From Gluconobacter japonicus (GTDB taxonomy: Bacteria > Pseudomonadota > Alphaproteobacteria > Acetobacterales > Acetobacteraceae), in assembly GCF_002723975.1 (NCBI RefSeq), contig NZ_BEWO01000013.1, forward strand, positions 1 through 64,000: a stretch of 64,000 bases of DNA, written 5' to 3'. Within the stretch, counting starts at the first letter, position 1, and every line of letters starts with the position of its first letter. This document shows positions 18,800 through 28,113 of this stretch, in pieces. The translations under genes were made by a program, and so were the position numbers. A model generated the notes under the pieces. It was not told where the DNA came from. It did no database searches and saw nothing but the letters and a program-made list of their open reading frames with translations.

Positions 18800-19726
18800 A
18801 TGCTGGATCGACTTACCAGTATGCAGGTTTTCGTTCGGGTGGTCGGACAAGGCAGTTTTGCAGCGGCGGCCCGCTCTCTGAATCTGTCACAGACGATGGT
18901 CACCAAACATGTCTCTGCTCTGGAAAATCATCTTGGCATTGCGCTGTTTCATCGCAGTACCCGACGTCTGTCCCTGACGGAACCGGGACGCCTCTATCTG
19001 GATCGATGCCAGATACTGCTCTCAAACCTCGAAGACATGGAGCAGGAAGTATCAGCCGAAGCGCTGGAGCCTCGAGGTCTACTACGGCTGAATACACCGG
19101 TTTCCTTTGCCATCCGTCATGTGGCTCCGCTTTTGCCGGAGTTCAGCCGGAGATACCCGCTTGTAACGGTTGAGCTTGGTGTGGATGACCGTCGGGTTGA
19201 CCCCATTACGGAGGGATGGGATCTGACCTTGCGCATTGGTCATCTCCCTCCCAGCAGCCTCAAGGCCCGGCGCTTGGCCCGCATCAGTTTCACACTTTGC
19301 GCGGCTCCATCTTATCTGGAGCAGCATGGCACCCCGAAAACCGTCCGTGACCTCCAGCAGCACAATTGTCTGGGCTATACATTAAGTGATGCCGTAGGCT
19401 CGACACGATGGAGTTTCGGCCCGAATGGCGAGCGCACCATCCCTATTCACAGTACTCTGCGCGCTAATAACGGGGACGTCCTGAGAACGGCGGCACTTGC
19501 AGGTCAAGGTATACTGTATCAGCCCACATTTATCGTGGCGGATGAGCTCCGTTCCGGCCGTCTACGCCCCCTTACCCTTGATATGCCTGTTCTGGATGGA
19601 CCGGACCTACATGCCGTCTATGTCCCCTCGACGCATGTTCCCCCGAAAGTCAGAGCCATGATCGACTTTCTGGCAGAACACTATGCGCCAGTTCCACCTT
19701 GGGAGCAGACTTTTCCTCAGGCCTGA
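18800..19726 (+). CDS. LysR-family transcriptional regulator
   Basis: The 308-residue protein has a typical LysR N-terminal winged helix (SMQVFVRVVGQGSFAAAARSLNLSQTMVTKHVSALE, residues about 7-42) and a periplasmic-binding-protein-like effector domain. The sequence after the HTH fits the AaeR/DmlR-like subgroup often paired with quinone- or aldehyde-response genes. It is divergent from the dioxygenase-yceI-gst group, the classical LysR arrangement, so it likely controls that operon in response to an aromatic or electrophilic effector. Confidence 0.88.
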   Translation: MLDRLTSMQVFVRVVGQGSFAAAARSLNLSQTMVTKHVSALENHLGIALFHRSTRRLSLTEPGRLYLDRCQILLSNLEDMEQEVSAEALEPRGLLRLNTPVSFAIRHVAPLLPEFSRRYPLVTVELGVDDRRVDPITEGWDLTLRIGHLPPSSLKARRLARISFTLCAAPSYLEQHGTPKTVRDLQQHNCLGYTLSDAVGSTRWSFGPNGERTIPIHSTLRANNGDVLRTAALAGQGILYQPTFIVADELRSGRLRPLTLDMPVLDGPDLHAVYVPSTHVPPKVRAMIDFLAEHYAPVPPWEQTFPQA

Positions 19727-20058
19727 AAGCGATAACGGGCGCGCACGAGGACGTCCTGCTCCAGCATTGAAAGTACCTCTGGACGCTCGTTGGTCTTTAC
19801 GAGAACAACAACCTGACTGAACGACTGACCAACACCCAGAACATGATCCTGGAACAGTTGAGCCATGATGACGGAAAGCCCCTCACGGGAACAGCAGGAA
19901 CACCCTGCCCCATGAGTTTTACGAAACGGGGATGGAGGGGGGAGCGAAACCTGCCTTGCCCAGCCCTCATCTTCCTGATCTGAAATCAGCACAGCCTCAG
20001 ACCTTCGTGCCACTGGCCACTCCACGAGATCTGTCACAACACAAACAGAAAGCTGCAT
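19717..20058 (-). CDS. CobW-like fragment protein lacking the P-loop
   Basis: The frame encodes 113 residues and starts three bases after the stop of the upstream EamA gene, suggesting coupling. Residues about 50-113 resemble the middle of G3E/CobW GTPases: GAGCSCCS for the GCxCC metal motif, then a segment ending in PEVLSMLEQDVLVRARYRF. That segment matches the CobW stretch normally leading into the next beta strand. The Walker A motif that should lie before GCxCC and the whole C-terminal half are missing. It may be a degraded CobW gene or a reduced metal-binding protein. The 3' end overlaps the LysR gene by ten bases on the other strand. Confidence 0.5.
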   Translation of the reverse strand: MQLSVCVVTDLVEWPVARRSEAVLISDQEDEGWARQVSLPPPSPFRKTHGAGCSCCSREGLSVIMAQLFQDHVLGVGQSFSQVVVLVKTNERPEVLSMLEQDVLVRARYRFQA

Positions 20059-20061
20059 TTG

Positions 20062-20973
20062 TTACCCTGCAGTCCGTCCGGCTTTGGCAATGACAGGGCG
20101 CCTGCCCCATGTGTTGGTCAGAACCACGCCCGCCATGACGATGGCTCCTCCCAGAAGGGTTCGGGCCGTCGGAATTTCATTGGTCAGAATATAAGCCAGA
20201 AGCATTGTCACGGGGGGCAGGAGATAAAGCAGGGCAGCTCCGCGTGTTGCCCCCAGATGACCGATGACGAAGGCCCATGCCGCGTATCCGATGGCTGCAG
20301 GAAAGATGCCAAGCTCAAGAACAGAAACCTGACTGGCAAAAGATCCGTGGACGAAGCTGCTGATACCAGCAGCCAGCCACGGGCTGAGGAACAGAGCGCC
20401 ACTGATCAGAACATAAGCAATGGTTGTCAGGGCGCCGTAACGATGAATGAGGCTCTTTTGCAAATTGGTGTAAAGCGCCCCGCAAACGGCCGCCCCAAAA
20501 ACGAGAGTTGCCCCTGAGCCGAAGGACAGGCCACCGGATTGCCCTTCGGCAATCAGAACAACGCCTGTGAAACTCAGGATGGACCCCGCCCACCCCCAAA
20601 GAGACATCCGCTCTCCGAGAAAGGCCATGGCCATCAGACCGGCCATCAGGGGAGCCGCACTGATGAGAAGGCTTGCGGCCCCGGCAGAAACCGTCATTTC
20701 TCCACAGTTGAAGAAGATATTGTACAGCGTGATCCCAACCACCCCACAGGCCAGAACCTGAGGAACGTCAGAGAGGCGCAGAAGAGCGGGTCGTTTCCAG
20801 AGAAGCCATCCTGCCGCCATGACCGCCGCAATCGCGTAGCGCAACGCAGCCAGAGGGATAGGAGCGAAGTCATGCAGCGCGATCCGCACAACCGGGTAGG
20901 CACTGGCCCACGACAGAATGGCGACAGCTACAAACAGGGAAAGGAAGCGACCAACTGAATTTGTCATTACCAT
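20062..20973 (-). CDS. EamA/DMT-family transporter
   Basis: The protein has 303 residues from the ATG at 20973 (an ATG two codons later is equally possible). It contains about ten membrane helices arranged as two EamA repeats, the first beginning VAILSWASAYPVVRIAL and the second beginning with ATLVFGAAVCGALY. Family members export amino acids and other metabolites, and the substrate is unknown. It is divergent from metH, so export of a sulfur amino acid or nucleoside is conceivable but unsupported. Confidence 0.83.
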   Translation of the reverse strand: MVMTNSVGRFLSLFVAVAILSWASAYPVVRIALHDFAPIPLAALRYAIAAVMAAGWLLWKRPALLRLSDVPQVLACGVVGITLYNIFFNCGEMTVSAGAASLLISAAPLMAGLMAMAFLGERMSLWGWAGSILSFTGVVLIAEGQSGGLSFGSGATLVFGAAVCGALYTNLQKSLIHRYGALTTIAYVLISGALFLSPWLAAGISSFVHGSFASQVSVLELGIFPAAIGYAAWAFVIGHLGATRGAALLYLLPPVTMLLAYILTNEIPTARTLLGGAIVMAGVVLTNTWGRRPVIAKAGRTAG

Positions 20974-21017
20974 GCCGTAGCAAATATGAACCCCATCGGG
21001 GAAGTCACCCTCATTAT

Positions 21018-21131
21018 GACAGGACGCCTGAAAGAAGGACAAGAGAGATCCGGTTTGCCAGCAGCTTCCGGGAACCGTTATACAGGCGAACCTCCGACGC
21101 AGACTATGCCCGCGTCATGGTCTGTCCTGTT
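21018..21131 (+). promoter_or_regulatory. Possible structured mRNA leader of metH
   Basis: An outer stem ACAGGAC (21019-21025) with GTCCTGT (21124-21130) encloses two inner hairpins. The first is GCCTG (21026-21030) with CAGGC (21083-21087), which itself encloses CGGTT (21051-21055) with AACCG (21073-21077). The second is GACGC (21096-21100) with GCGTC (21112-21116). Each helix is short, so chance is possible. The ensemble ends 27 bases before the metH start, where a riboswitch or attenuator could act. It does not match a cobalamin or SAM riboswitch that I know. Confidence 0.35.
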
Positions 21132-21157
21132 CCGTTTCCTTCCTGAAGAGCGCCTCA

Positions 21158-24100
21158 ATGTCCTCACGTCCCCATCTTCTTGATGCCCTGTCAGACCAGG
21201 TTCTGCTCTGTGATGGTGGTATGGGATCGCGTGTGCAGATGCTCGATCTGGAAGTTGAAAAAGACTACTGGGGACAGGAAAACTGTACGGAAATCCTGAA
21301 CCTTTCCCGCCCGGAACTGGTCCGTGAAATTCATCGCGGCTATTTCGAAGCTGGCGCGGATATGGTGGAGACCAACACATTCGGCGGGTCCATCGTCACT
21401 CTGGCCGAGTTCGGTCTTCAGGATCGCGCGCGTGAGATCAATCGCGTCGCCGCCACTTTGGCGAGGGAAGCCGCAGACACATTTTCGGACGATCGCCACC
21501 GTTACGTCATGGGGTCTATCGGACCGGGCACGAAGCTCCCAACGCTTGGCAACATCGACTACGACACGCTTGAAGCAGGTCTGCTTGAACAGTGCCGCGG
21601 CCTGATTGACGGCGGGGTAGATGGCTTCCTGATCGAAACCTGTCAGGACACGCTCCAGATCAAGGCTGCGGTTAACGCCGCAAAAATCGCCCGGATCGAG
21701 CTTGGGTCAGACGCACCAATCTTTGTGCAGGTGACAGTTGAGACGACTGGCACACTTCTCGTGGGTCCGGATATTGCTGCCGCTGCGACGACCGTGAACG
21801 CACTTGATGTTCCCTCCCTCGGTCTGAACTGTGCAACCGGTCCGCAGGAGATGGCCGAGCACGTCCGCTGGCTGTCCGAGAACTGGCCAGGCCTGATCTC
21901 TATGCAGCCCAATGCCGGTCTACCGGAACTGGTTGATGGCAAGACGGTCTATCCGCTCAGCCCGGCGGAAATGGCTGTCTGGATGGAACGTTTCGTCCGT
22001 GAAGACGGGCTGAACCTGATCGGCGGCTGCTGTGGCACATCCACACCACATATTCAGGCCCTCGATGGCATGCTCCGTCGTGTGGGTGGTGAGAAATATC
22101 GTCCTGCGCCGGTCAAACGGAACACGATCTGGATGCCGTCCGTTTCCAGCCTCTATACCCAGACCCCGCTACGGCAGGAAAACAGCTATTTCTCGATTGG
22201 CGAACGTTGCAATGCCAACGGTTCAAAGAAGTGGCGCGAATTGCAAGAAAGTGGCGACTGGGACGGCTGCGTTGCGGTGGGCCGTGAACAGGCTGCCGAG
22301 GGGTCCAACGCACTCGACATCTGCACGGCTTTCGTAGGCCGTAACGAAACTGCCGAAATGAGCGAAATCATCACGCGCTTCACGTCCTCCGTGAATGCAC
22401 CGCTGGTGATCGATTCAACGGAAACGCCTGTTATCGAAGCAGCCTTGAAGCTGCATGGTGGCAAGCCGATCATCAACTCCATCAACTTCGAAGATGGTGA
22501 AGAACACGCGCATGACCGCATGAAGCTGGCCCGCAAGTTTGGCGCCGCCATGATCGGTCTGACCATTGATGAAGTTGGCATGGCGAAGGAGCCGCAGGAC
22601 AAGCTGCGCATCGCCGAACGCCTCGTCGATTTCGCCTGCAATCAGTATGGGCTGCCGCAGTCTGACCTGATGATCGACCCCCTCACCTTCACGATTGCCA
22701 CCGGCGTGGAAGACGATCGGAAGCTGGGTCAGTGGACGCTTGAGGGTATCCGCATGATCCGGGACAAATTCCCGGACATTCAGATCATCCTTGGTCTTTC
22801 CAACATTTCCTTCGGTCTGAACCCGGCCGCGCGTGCTGTCCTGAACTCTGTCTTTCTTGACCACGCCGTCAAGGCAGGCATGACAGGCGCTATTGTCCAT
22901 GTTTCCAAGATCCGTCCGCTGCATCTCATTGCGCCGGAAGAGGTCAAGGTTGCGGAAGACCTGATCTTTGATCGTCGAACCGAGGATTATGATCCGCTCC
23001 AGAAGCTCCTTGAACTGTTCGCAGGGCGCAAGGCTGCCGATGCCGTCAAAAAGCGTCGTGCCGAAACGCCTGCCGAGCGCCTCAAGGACCGGATCGTCGA
23101 CGGTGACCGCAAGGGCATTGAGGAAGACCTCGAAGCCGCCATGCAGGAAATGCCTGCGCTGGATATCATCAACAACGTGCTTCTGGACGGCATGAAGGTT
23201 GTTGGTGAGTTGTTCGGTTCGGGCAAGATGCAGCTTCCGTTCGTACTGCAATCCGCCGAGACCATGAAGACCGCTGTTGCATGGCTTGAGCCGCATATGG
23301 AGCGTGTCGAGGGCCAGCATCGTGGCACGATGGTTCTGGCGACCGTGAAGGGCGACGTCCACGACATCGGCAAGAACCTCGTGGATATTATCCTAACCAA
23401 TAACGGATATCAGGTCATTAATCTCGGCATCAAGGTTCCGCTGGCAGACATGATCACAGCGGCTAAAGAGCATAAAGCGGATGCCATTGGCATGTCCGGT
23501 CTGCTGGTCAAATCCACGGTTATCATGCGCGAAAACCTGGAAGAGATGAGACGTCAGGGCTTTGATGTTCCCGTCATTCTGGGTGGTGCGGCCCTGACAC
23601 GCAACTACGTCGAGGAAGAATGCGCGCTGTCATATGGCGGTGAAGAGCCTGGCCGCGTAGCCTACGCCCGTGATGCGTTCGACGGCCTTTCTCTCATGGA
23701 CAAGATTTCCCAGAGGGAATTTGACGGCTATCTGAGTGCCATCCAGACGCGCCGTGCAGGCAAAGCCAGCCGCAAGAACGTCCGAGCACCGGAAGCCGCA
23801 GAAACACGAGGCTTCACTGCCGTAGACCCTGCGGCAGCCCGCGAGCGCCGAAACCGTGTTGCTGGCGAGCTTCCTCCGCTTGAGCCGCCGTTCTGGGGAG
23901 CCCGTCTGGTGGAAGCTACGCCCAGTGCCGTCCTGCCGTTCCTGAATGAGCGCTCGCTCTATCAGTTCCAGTGGGGCTTCCGGAAACAGGGCCGTACCCT
24001 TGAAGAATTCATGGACTACGCCAAGACGGAACTGCGTCCAGTCCTGAAGCGGATGCTGGCTTTGAATGCGGAACAAAATATTCTCCGCCCACAGGCCATT

Positions 24101-24664
24101 TATGGCTACTGGAAAGCTGCCGGTGACGGGAATGATCTGATCCTGTTCGAAGAAGACGGAAAAACAGAAGCCGCCCGCTTCACACTGCCTCGCCAGCCCA
24201 AGGACGATGGCGAGTGCATTGCGGACTTCGTGCGGGATATCAATGATGAACAGCGCGATGTCGTTGGCCTTCAGGTCGTGACAGTCGGGCAGAAAGCATC
24301 CGATCTGGCGCGTGAATGGTTCGAGGCCAACCGTTATCAGGACTATCTGTACCTGCATGGCCTGTCAGTCGAAATGGCGGAAGCCATGGCCGAGTACACG
24401 CACAAGCGCATCCGTGCCGAACTCGGCTTTGCTGCAGAAGATGACCGCGACATGGAGAAAATGCTCTCCCAGTCCTATCGTGGATCACGATACTCCTTCG
24501 GTTATCCCGCCTGCCCGCGCCTTGAAGATCAGGAACCAATCCTGCGCCTTCTGGATGCAGAACGGATCGGCATTTCCCTGTCTGACGGCTTCCAGCTTCA
24601 CCCGGAGCAATCGACGTCCGCTCTGGTCATTCTGAACCCGCGCGCCAAATACTTCACAGTCTGA
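21158..24664 (+). CDS. metH: Cobalamin-dependent methionine synthase
   Basis: The 1168-residue protein has all four MetH modules in order. The homocysteine domain has zinc ligands Cys225 and Cys291-Cys292 in GGCCGTSTPHI. The folate (pterin-binding) domain is at about 345-620. The cobalamin cap and binding domain has GDVHDIG at 732-738, where His735 is the lower axial cobalt ligand. The C-terminal activation domain has RGSRYSFGYPACP for SAM binding. It transfers methyl from 5-methyl-tetrahydrofolate to homocysteine. Length is close to E. coli MetH (1227). A GAAGAG Shine-Dalgarno sequence lies about eight bases upstream. No MetE is seen in the window. Confidence 0.97.
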   Translation: MSSRPHLLDALSDQVLLCDGGMGSRVQMLDLEVEKDYWGQENCTEILNLSRPELVREIHRGYFEAGADMVETNTFGGSIVTLAEFGLQDRAREINRVAATLAREAADTFSDDRHRYVMGSIGPGTKLPTLGNIDYDTLEAGLLEQCRGLIDGGVDGFLIETCQDTLQIKAAVNAAKIARIELGSDAPIFVQVTVETTGTLLVGPDIAAAATTVNALDVPSLGLNCATGPQEMAEHVRWLSENWPGLISMQPNAGLPELVDGKTVYPLSPAEMAVWMERFVREDGLNLIGGCCGTSTPHIQALDGMLRRVGGEKYRPAPVKRNTIWMPSVSSLYTQTPLRQENSYFSIGERCNANGSKKWRELQESGDWDGCVAVGREQAAEGSNALDICTAFVGRNETAEMSEIITRFTSSVNAPLVIDSTETPVIEAALKLHGGKPIINSINFEDGEEHAHDRMKLARKFGAAMIGLTIDEVGMAKEPQDKLRIAERLVDFACNQYGLPQSDLMIDPLTFTIATGVEDDRKLGQWTLEGIRMIRDKFPDIQIILGLSNISFGLNPAARAVLNSVFLDHAVKAGMTGAIVHVSKIRPLHLIAPEEVKVAEDLIFDRRTEDYDPLQKLLELFAGRKAADAVKKRRAETPAERLKDRIVDGDRKGIEEDLEAAMQEMPALDIINNVLLDGMKVVGELFGSGKMQLPFVLQSAETMKTAVAWLEPHMERVEGQHRGTMVLATVKGDVHDIGKNLVDIILTNNGYQVINLGIKVPLADMITAAKEHKADAIGMSGLLVKSTVIMRENLEEMRRQGFDVPVILGGAALTRNYVEEECALSYGGEEPGRVAYARDAFDGLSLMDKISQREFDGYLSAIQTRRAGKASRKNVRAPEAAETRGFTAVDPAAARERRNRVAGELPPLEPPFWGARLVEATPSAVLPFLNERSLYQFQWGFRKQGRTLEEFMDYAKTELRPVLKRMLALNAEQNILRPQAIYGYWKAAGDGNDLILFEEDGKTEAARFTLPRQPKDDGECIADFVRDINDEQRDVVGLQVVTVGQKASDLAREWFEANRYQDYLYLHGLSVEMAEAMAEYTHKRIRAELGFAAEDDRDMEKMLSQSYRGSRYSFGYPACPRLEDQEPILRLLDAERIGISLSDGFQLHPEQSTSALVILNPRAKYFTV

Positions 24665-24684
24665 TCCAACGGAGACCCACTCTC

Positions 24685-24933
24685 ATGGCATCCCAACAAA
24701 TCGACGGGCTTTTGACCCAGCTTCGGCAAATCAATGGTGAGCGTGGTTTCTTCGCAAACTTCTTCGGGCTCTTCTGCGTGACGTGTCTTCTCGGGCTCGC
24801 CAACATGTTCAGTCGGTCCGTTCTTCACGCCGATATGGGGTGGCTTCTCAAGCCACTAATGGTCGTGATGATCCTTTATTTCTTTCTACCCTATCTGCTG
24901 CTCCTGTTTCTGGACCGCCGCAGGAACGGGTAG
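24685..24933 (+). CDS. Small membrane protein downstream of metH
   Basis: The 82-residue protein has a short amphipathic N-terminus and two hydrophobic segments (about 22-42 and 52-76), ending in the positively charged RRRNG. It starts 20 bases after metH with CGGAG upstream of its ATG, and a strong terminator follows it, so it is cotranscribed with metH. I recognise no family and can assign no function. Confidence 0.6.
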   Translation: MASQQIDGLLTQLRQINGERGFFANFFGLFCVTCLLGLANMFSRSVLHADMGWLLKPLMVVMILYFFLPYLLLLFLDRRRNG

Positions 24934-24948
24934 TTCCAGACTCCCTAA

Positions 24949-24976
24949 AAACGCCCCACAATGGGGCGTTTTTTTT
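24949..24976 (+). terminator. Rho-independent terminator of the metH unit
   Basis: ACGCCCCA (24951-24958) pairs with TGGGGCGT (24962-24969) around a very short loop, followed by a run of eight T. This is a textbook intrinsic terminator after the small membrane protein gene. Confidence 0.9.
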
Positions 24977-25071
24977 GGTCTGACATAGAGCCAACAAGGA
25001 GAGATTGTCTTTCCAAGCTTTGAATTTATAATAATTTTACAAAATCACTCATTTTTAATTCTGGATATTCC

Positions 25072-26490
25072 ATGACGGTTCTCTCCCCTTCTGCTGAAGA
25101 ACGCCTCCAGACTGTTCTGTCCCGCCTTCGCCCTCGGCTGGAAAACCAGATCAGCACGGCAACTTCCGTTCTGGAGGAGCACAGTCACGGCGAGGCCATG
25201 GATGCCGCTCGCCTTCCGGCGGCTGTCATTTTTGCCGAGAGCACCGAGGACGTCTCGGCCGTGTTGAAAGAATGTCATATCGCCCGCGTTCCCGTCGTTG
25301 CATTTGGTGCAGGAACCTCCGTTGAAGGGCATGTTACACCGCCGGAGCACGCCATCAGCCTCGACCTGTCCCGCATGACAACCATTGTGGAATTGAATGC
25401 CGAGGATCTGGATTGCCGCGTTCAGGCTGGCCTGACGCGCCAGTCTCTCAATACCCAGATCCGGGATACCGGCCTGTTCTTCCCGGTTGACCCCGGCGGG
25501 GAAGCCACTCTTGGCGGCATGTGCGCCACACGGGCCTCCGGTACAGCGGCTGTCCGCTATGGAACGATGAAGGAGAATGTGCTGGGACTGACAGTCGTAC
25601 TGGCAACGGGCGAGATCATCCGCACAGGTGGGCGCGTCCGCAAATCCTCAACCGGCTATGACCTGACATCCCTTTTCATCGGCTCGGAAGGCACGCTGGG
25701 CATCATTACAGAAGTTCAGCTTCGCCTGCATGGCCGCCCCGATACTCTGTCTGCTGCGATCTGCCAGTTTGAAAATCTGCATGACGCCATCCAGACGGCC
25801 ATGGAAATCATTCAGTGCGGTATCCCCATCAATCGCGTTGAACTGATGGACAGTATGCAGATGGAAGCTTCCATCCGTTTTTCAAAGCTCGAAGGGCTCC
25901 GCCCTCTTACAACTTTGTTCTTTGAGTTTGCAGGGGCCCCTGCTGCCGTACAGGAACAGGTCACCGCTACGGAAGAACTGGCCCTTGCCAACAATGGGCT
26001 GGGATTTGCCTGGGCTGAAAGTGCTGAAGACCGCGCGCGGCTCTGGAAAGCACGCCATGACGCCTTCTGGGCTGCCAAAGCGATTGAGCCAACTGCCCGC
26101 GTTATTTCAACGGACTGTATTGTTCCAATTTCGCGCCTCGGTGAACTGATCGAAGGCGTATCGCAGGATATTGCGGCGTCCGGTCTGAAGGCTCCGCTTC
26201 TTGGCCACGTCGGAGACGGGAATTTTCACACGCTCATCATCACGGAACACTCTCCGGAAGGCTATGAAAGAGCACTCGAGTTGGACCGGAAAATCGTTGG
26301 ACGTGCTCTTGCTCTTGATGGCTCATGCAGCGGTGAACATGGCGTCGGCATGGGAAAACTGGAGTTTCTGGCGACTGAACACGGAGAAGGTGCCCTCAGC
26401 GTGATGAGGGCCCTCAAGAGCACAATGGACCCTCATCACATTCTCAATCCAGGCAAATTGCTTCCCAACGGACCCGTTTATAGAGGATAA
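25072..26490 (+). CDS. FAD-linked D-lactate/glycolate oxidase (GlcD family)
   Basis: The 472-residue flavoprotein has an N-terminal PCMH-type FAD domain (VVAFGAGTSVEGHV near 82-95, DPGGEATLGGMCATRASGT near 140-160, SEGTLGIITE near 203-212). The C-terminal oxidase domain carries the metal-site motif HVGDGNFH and the terminal GEHGVG. It matches cytochrome- or quinone-linked D-lactate dehydrogenases (LDHD/GlcD type), which oxidise D-lactate, glycolate or D-2-hydroxyglutarate. It is followed after 40 bases by mqo, another membrane-linked 2-hydroxyacid dehydrogenase, so the pair likely feeds electrons from hydroxyacids to ubiquinone. Confidence 0.85.
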   Translation: MTVLSPSAEERLQTVLSRLRPRLENQISTATSVLEEHSHGEAMDAARLPAAVIFAESTEDVSAVLKECHIARVPVVAFGAGTSVEGHVTPPEHAISLDLSRMTTIVELNAEDLDCRVQAGLTRQSLNTQIRDTGLFFPVDPGGEATLGGMCATRASGTAAVRYGTMKENVLGLTVVLATGEIIRTGGRVRKSSTGYDLTSLFIGSEGTLGIITEVQLRLHGRPDTLSAAICQFENLHDAIQTAMEIIQCGIPINRVELMDSMQMEASIRFSKLEGLRPLTTLFFEFAGAPAAVQEQVTATEELALANNGLGFAWAESAEDRARLWKARHDAFWAAKAIEPTARVISTDCIVPISRLGELIEGVSQDIAASGLKAPLLGHVGDGNFHTLIITEHSPEGYERALELDRKIVGRALALDGSCSGEHGVGMGKLEFLATEHGEGALSVMRALKSTMDPHHILNPGKLLPNGPVYRG

Positions 26491-26530
26491 GACCACCTCT
26501 TCTGTTCTGCTTTTACGGACCCTGCCTGCA

Positions 26531-28027
26531 ATGCCTTCAGCCTCCGCTACGTTTCCTGATGTCGTCCTGATTGGGGGCGGTGTCATGAGTGCGACGTTTG
26601 CCGCACTGCTGAAAGACCTGTCTCCAGAACTGTCCATCACGATGTTCGAAACACTGGAGCATTGTGGGCTGGAAAGCTCCAAAGCCTGGAACAATGCCGG
26701 GACAGGCCATGCGGGTAACTGTGAGCTGAATTATACGCCACAGCGTCCGGATGGCAGCGTAGATATCTCCAAGGCTCTGGCGGTCAATACGGAATTCGAT
26801 ATTTCCCGGCAGCTCTGGTCTCACTGGGTTCGCAGCGGGCGTCTCGCAGACGCTGGCTCCTTCATCCATGCCTGTCCGCATGTCAGTCTGGTGTGGGGCA
26901 AGAAAGATGTCGCGTTCCTGAAGGCTCGATATGATGCGATGGCCAGTCATCATTGCTTTGACGGAATGGAATACAGCGAAGATCCTGCTGTGATTGCGGA
27001 CTGGGCTCCTTTGGCGATGGAAGGGCGCGATCCCTCCGTCCCGGTCGCTGCCACGCGAATTCGAAGCGGAACGGATGTCGATTTTGGCTCACTCACACGC
27101 AACCTGTTTTCCAGCCTCGAAAAAGAAACAGGTTTCCACAGTTTTTATCGTCACCATGTCACGGATCTCGTCAAAACAACGGATGGTCGCTGGCGTGTGA
27201 CAGCGGTTAACACACAAACGGGTACAAGGCGCTCCGTTTTGACGCGCTTTGTTTTTGTTGGTGCCGGCGGAGCGGCTCTCCCTCTGCTTCAAAAATCCGG
27301 TATCCCGGAAGCGCGCCGATACGCGGGCTTCCCGGTCAGTGGACTATGGCTCCAGTGCACCGACCCGGCCATCACCCAGCGCCATCATGCCAAGGTTTAC
27401 GGAAAAGCGCCGGTGGGGTCCCCACCCATGTCCGTCCCTCACCTTGATACAAGGGTGATTGATGGAAAATCCTGCCTGCTCTTTGGGCCCTATGCTGGTT
27501 TCTCTACGAAATTCCTTAAGAGCGGTTCATGGATGGATTATTTCAGATCCTTGAATGGCGGCAACCTCATTCCTGCCGTCACGGCTGCCAAAGATAATCT
27601 GTCTCTGATGAATTATCTGGTTCGGGAAGTGATGCAGAGTGATCACAAACGTTTTCGTTCCCTGCTTAACTTCTATCCTCGCGCCAACGAAAACCAGTGG
27701 ACGAAAGTCGTGGCAGGACAACGCGTTCAGATCATCAAGCCCGATAACGGAGGACTACACGGTGTCCTGCGCTTTGGCACAGAGCTGGTCCGCAGTTCTG
27801 ATCAATCTCTTGCTGCCGTTCTTGGCGCCTCGCCGGGCGCGTCCATCGCGGCATCAGTAGCGTTGCAGGTCGTGGAGAAATGCTTTCCACAGAACGTGGC
27901 CGCAGCAGGGTGGCTGCCGCGCCTTCGAGAAATCTTCCCGGCTTATGGCGTGGATCTGAAGGCCAACCCGAAACTCTGCCGTGAGCTTCGTCGGGAGACG
28001 GCTCAGACCTTGCAGATCGAAAACTGA
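26531..28027 (+). CDS. mqo: Malate:quinone oxidoreductase
   Basis: The 498-residue protein is a full-length Mqo. It starts with an FAD-binding VVLIGGGVMSATFAALL and has ESSKAWNNAGTGHAGNCELNYTPQR, the hallmark of the family. Further landmarks are the central LLFGPYAGFSTKFLK and the C-terminal GASPGASIAAS. It oxidises L-malate to oxaloacetate and passes electrons to the quinone pool at the inner face of the cytoplasmic membrane. In acetic acid bacteria with a reduced TCA cycle it is the usual malate-oxidising enzyme. It is probably cotranscribed with the oxidase gene 40 bases upstream. Confidence 0.95.
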   Translation: MPSASATFPDVVLIGGGVMSATFAALLKDLSPELSITMFETLEHCGLESSKAWNNAGTGHAGNCELNYTPQRPDGSVDISKALAVNTEFDISRQLWSHWVRSGRLADAGSFIHACPHVSLVWGKKDVAFLKARYDAMASHHCFDGMEYSEDPAVIADWAPLAMEGRDPSVPVAATRIRSGTDVDFGSLTRNLFSSLEKETGFHSFYRHHVTDLVKTTDGRWRVTAVNTQTGTRRSVLTRFVFVGAGGAALPLLQKSGIPEARRYAGFPVSGLWLQCTDPAITQRHHAKVYGKAPVGSPPMSVPHLDTRVIDGKSCLLFGPYAGFSTKFLKSGSWMDYFRSLNGGNLIPAVTAAKDNLSLMNYLVREVMQSDHKRFRSLLNFYPRANENQWTKVVAGQRVQIIKPDNGGLHGVLRFGTELVRSSDQSLAAVLGASPGASIAASVALQVVEKCFPQNVAAAGWLPRLREIFPAYGVDLKANPKLCRELRRETAQTLQIEN

Positions 28028-28047
28028 TTTCTTCAAGACAACTTTAA

Positions 28048-28089
28048 CAAAAAAAGGCCGGTTATCGTCCCCCGACGAACTAACCGGCC
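28048..28089 (-). terminator. Strong terminator of the glp operon (possibly bidirectional)
   Basis: GGCCGGTTA (28056-28064) pairs with TAACCGGCC (28081-28089), with an inner TCGTC/GACGA stem around CCCC. Read on the minus strand the hairpin is followed by a run of T, so it ends the glpRDFK transcript. On the plus strand it may also stop mqo. Confidence 0.85.
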
Positions 28090-28113
28090 ATATCAGGCAG
28101 ACCTGGAGAGCGA

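Noticed and set aside
20986-21183. Possible leader peptide gene before metH
   Set aside because: It runs into metH in another frame and lacks a run of regulatory codons such as Met or a good ribosome-binding site.
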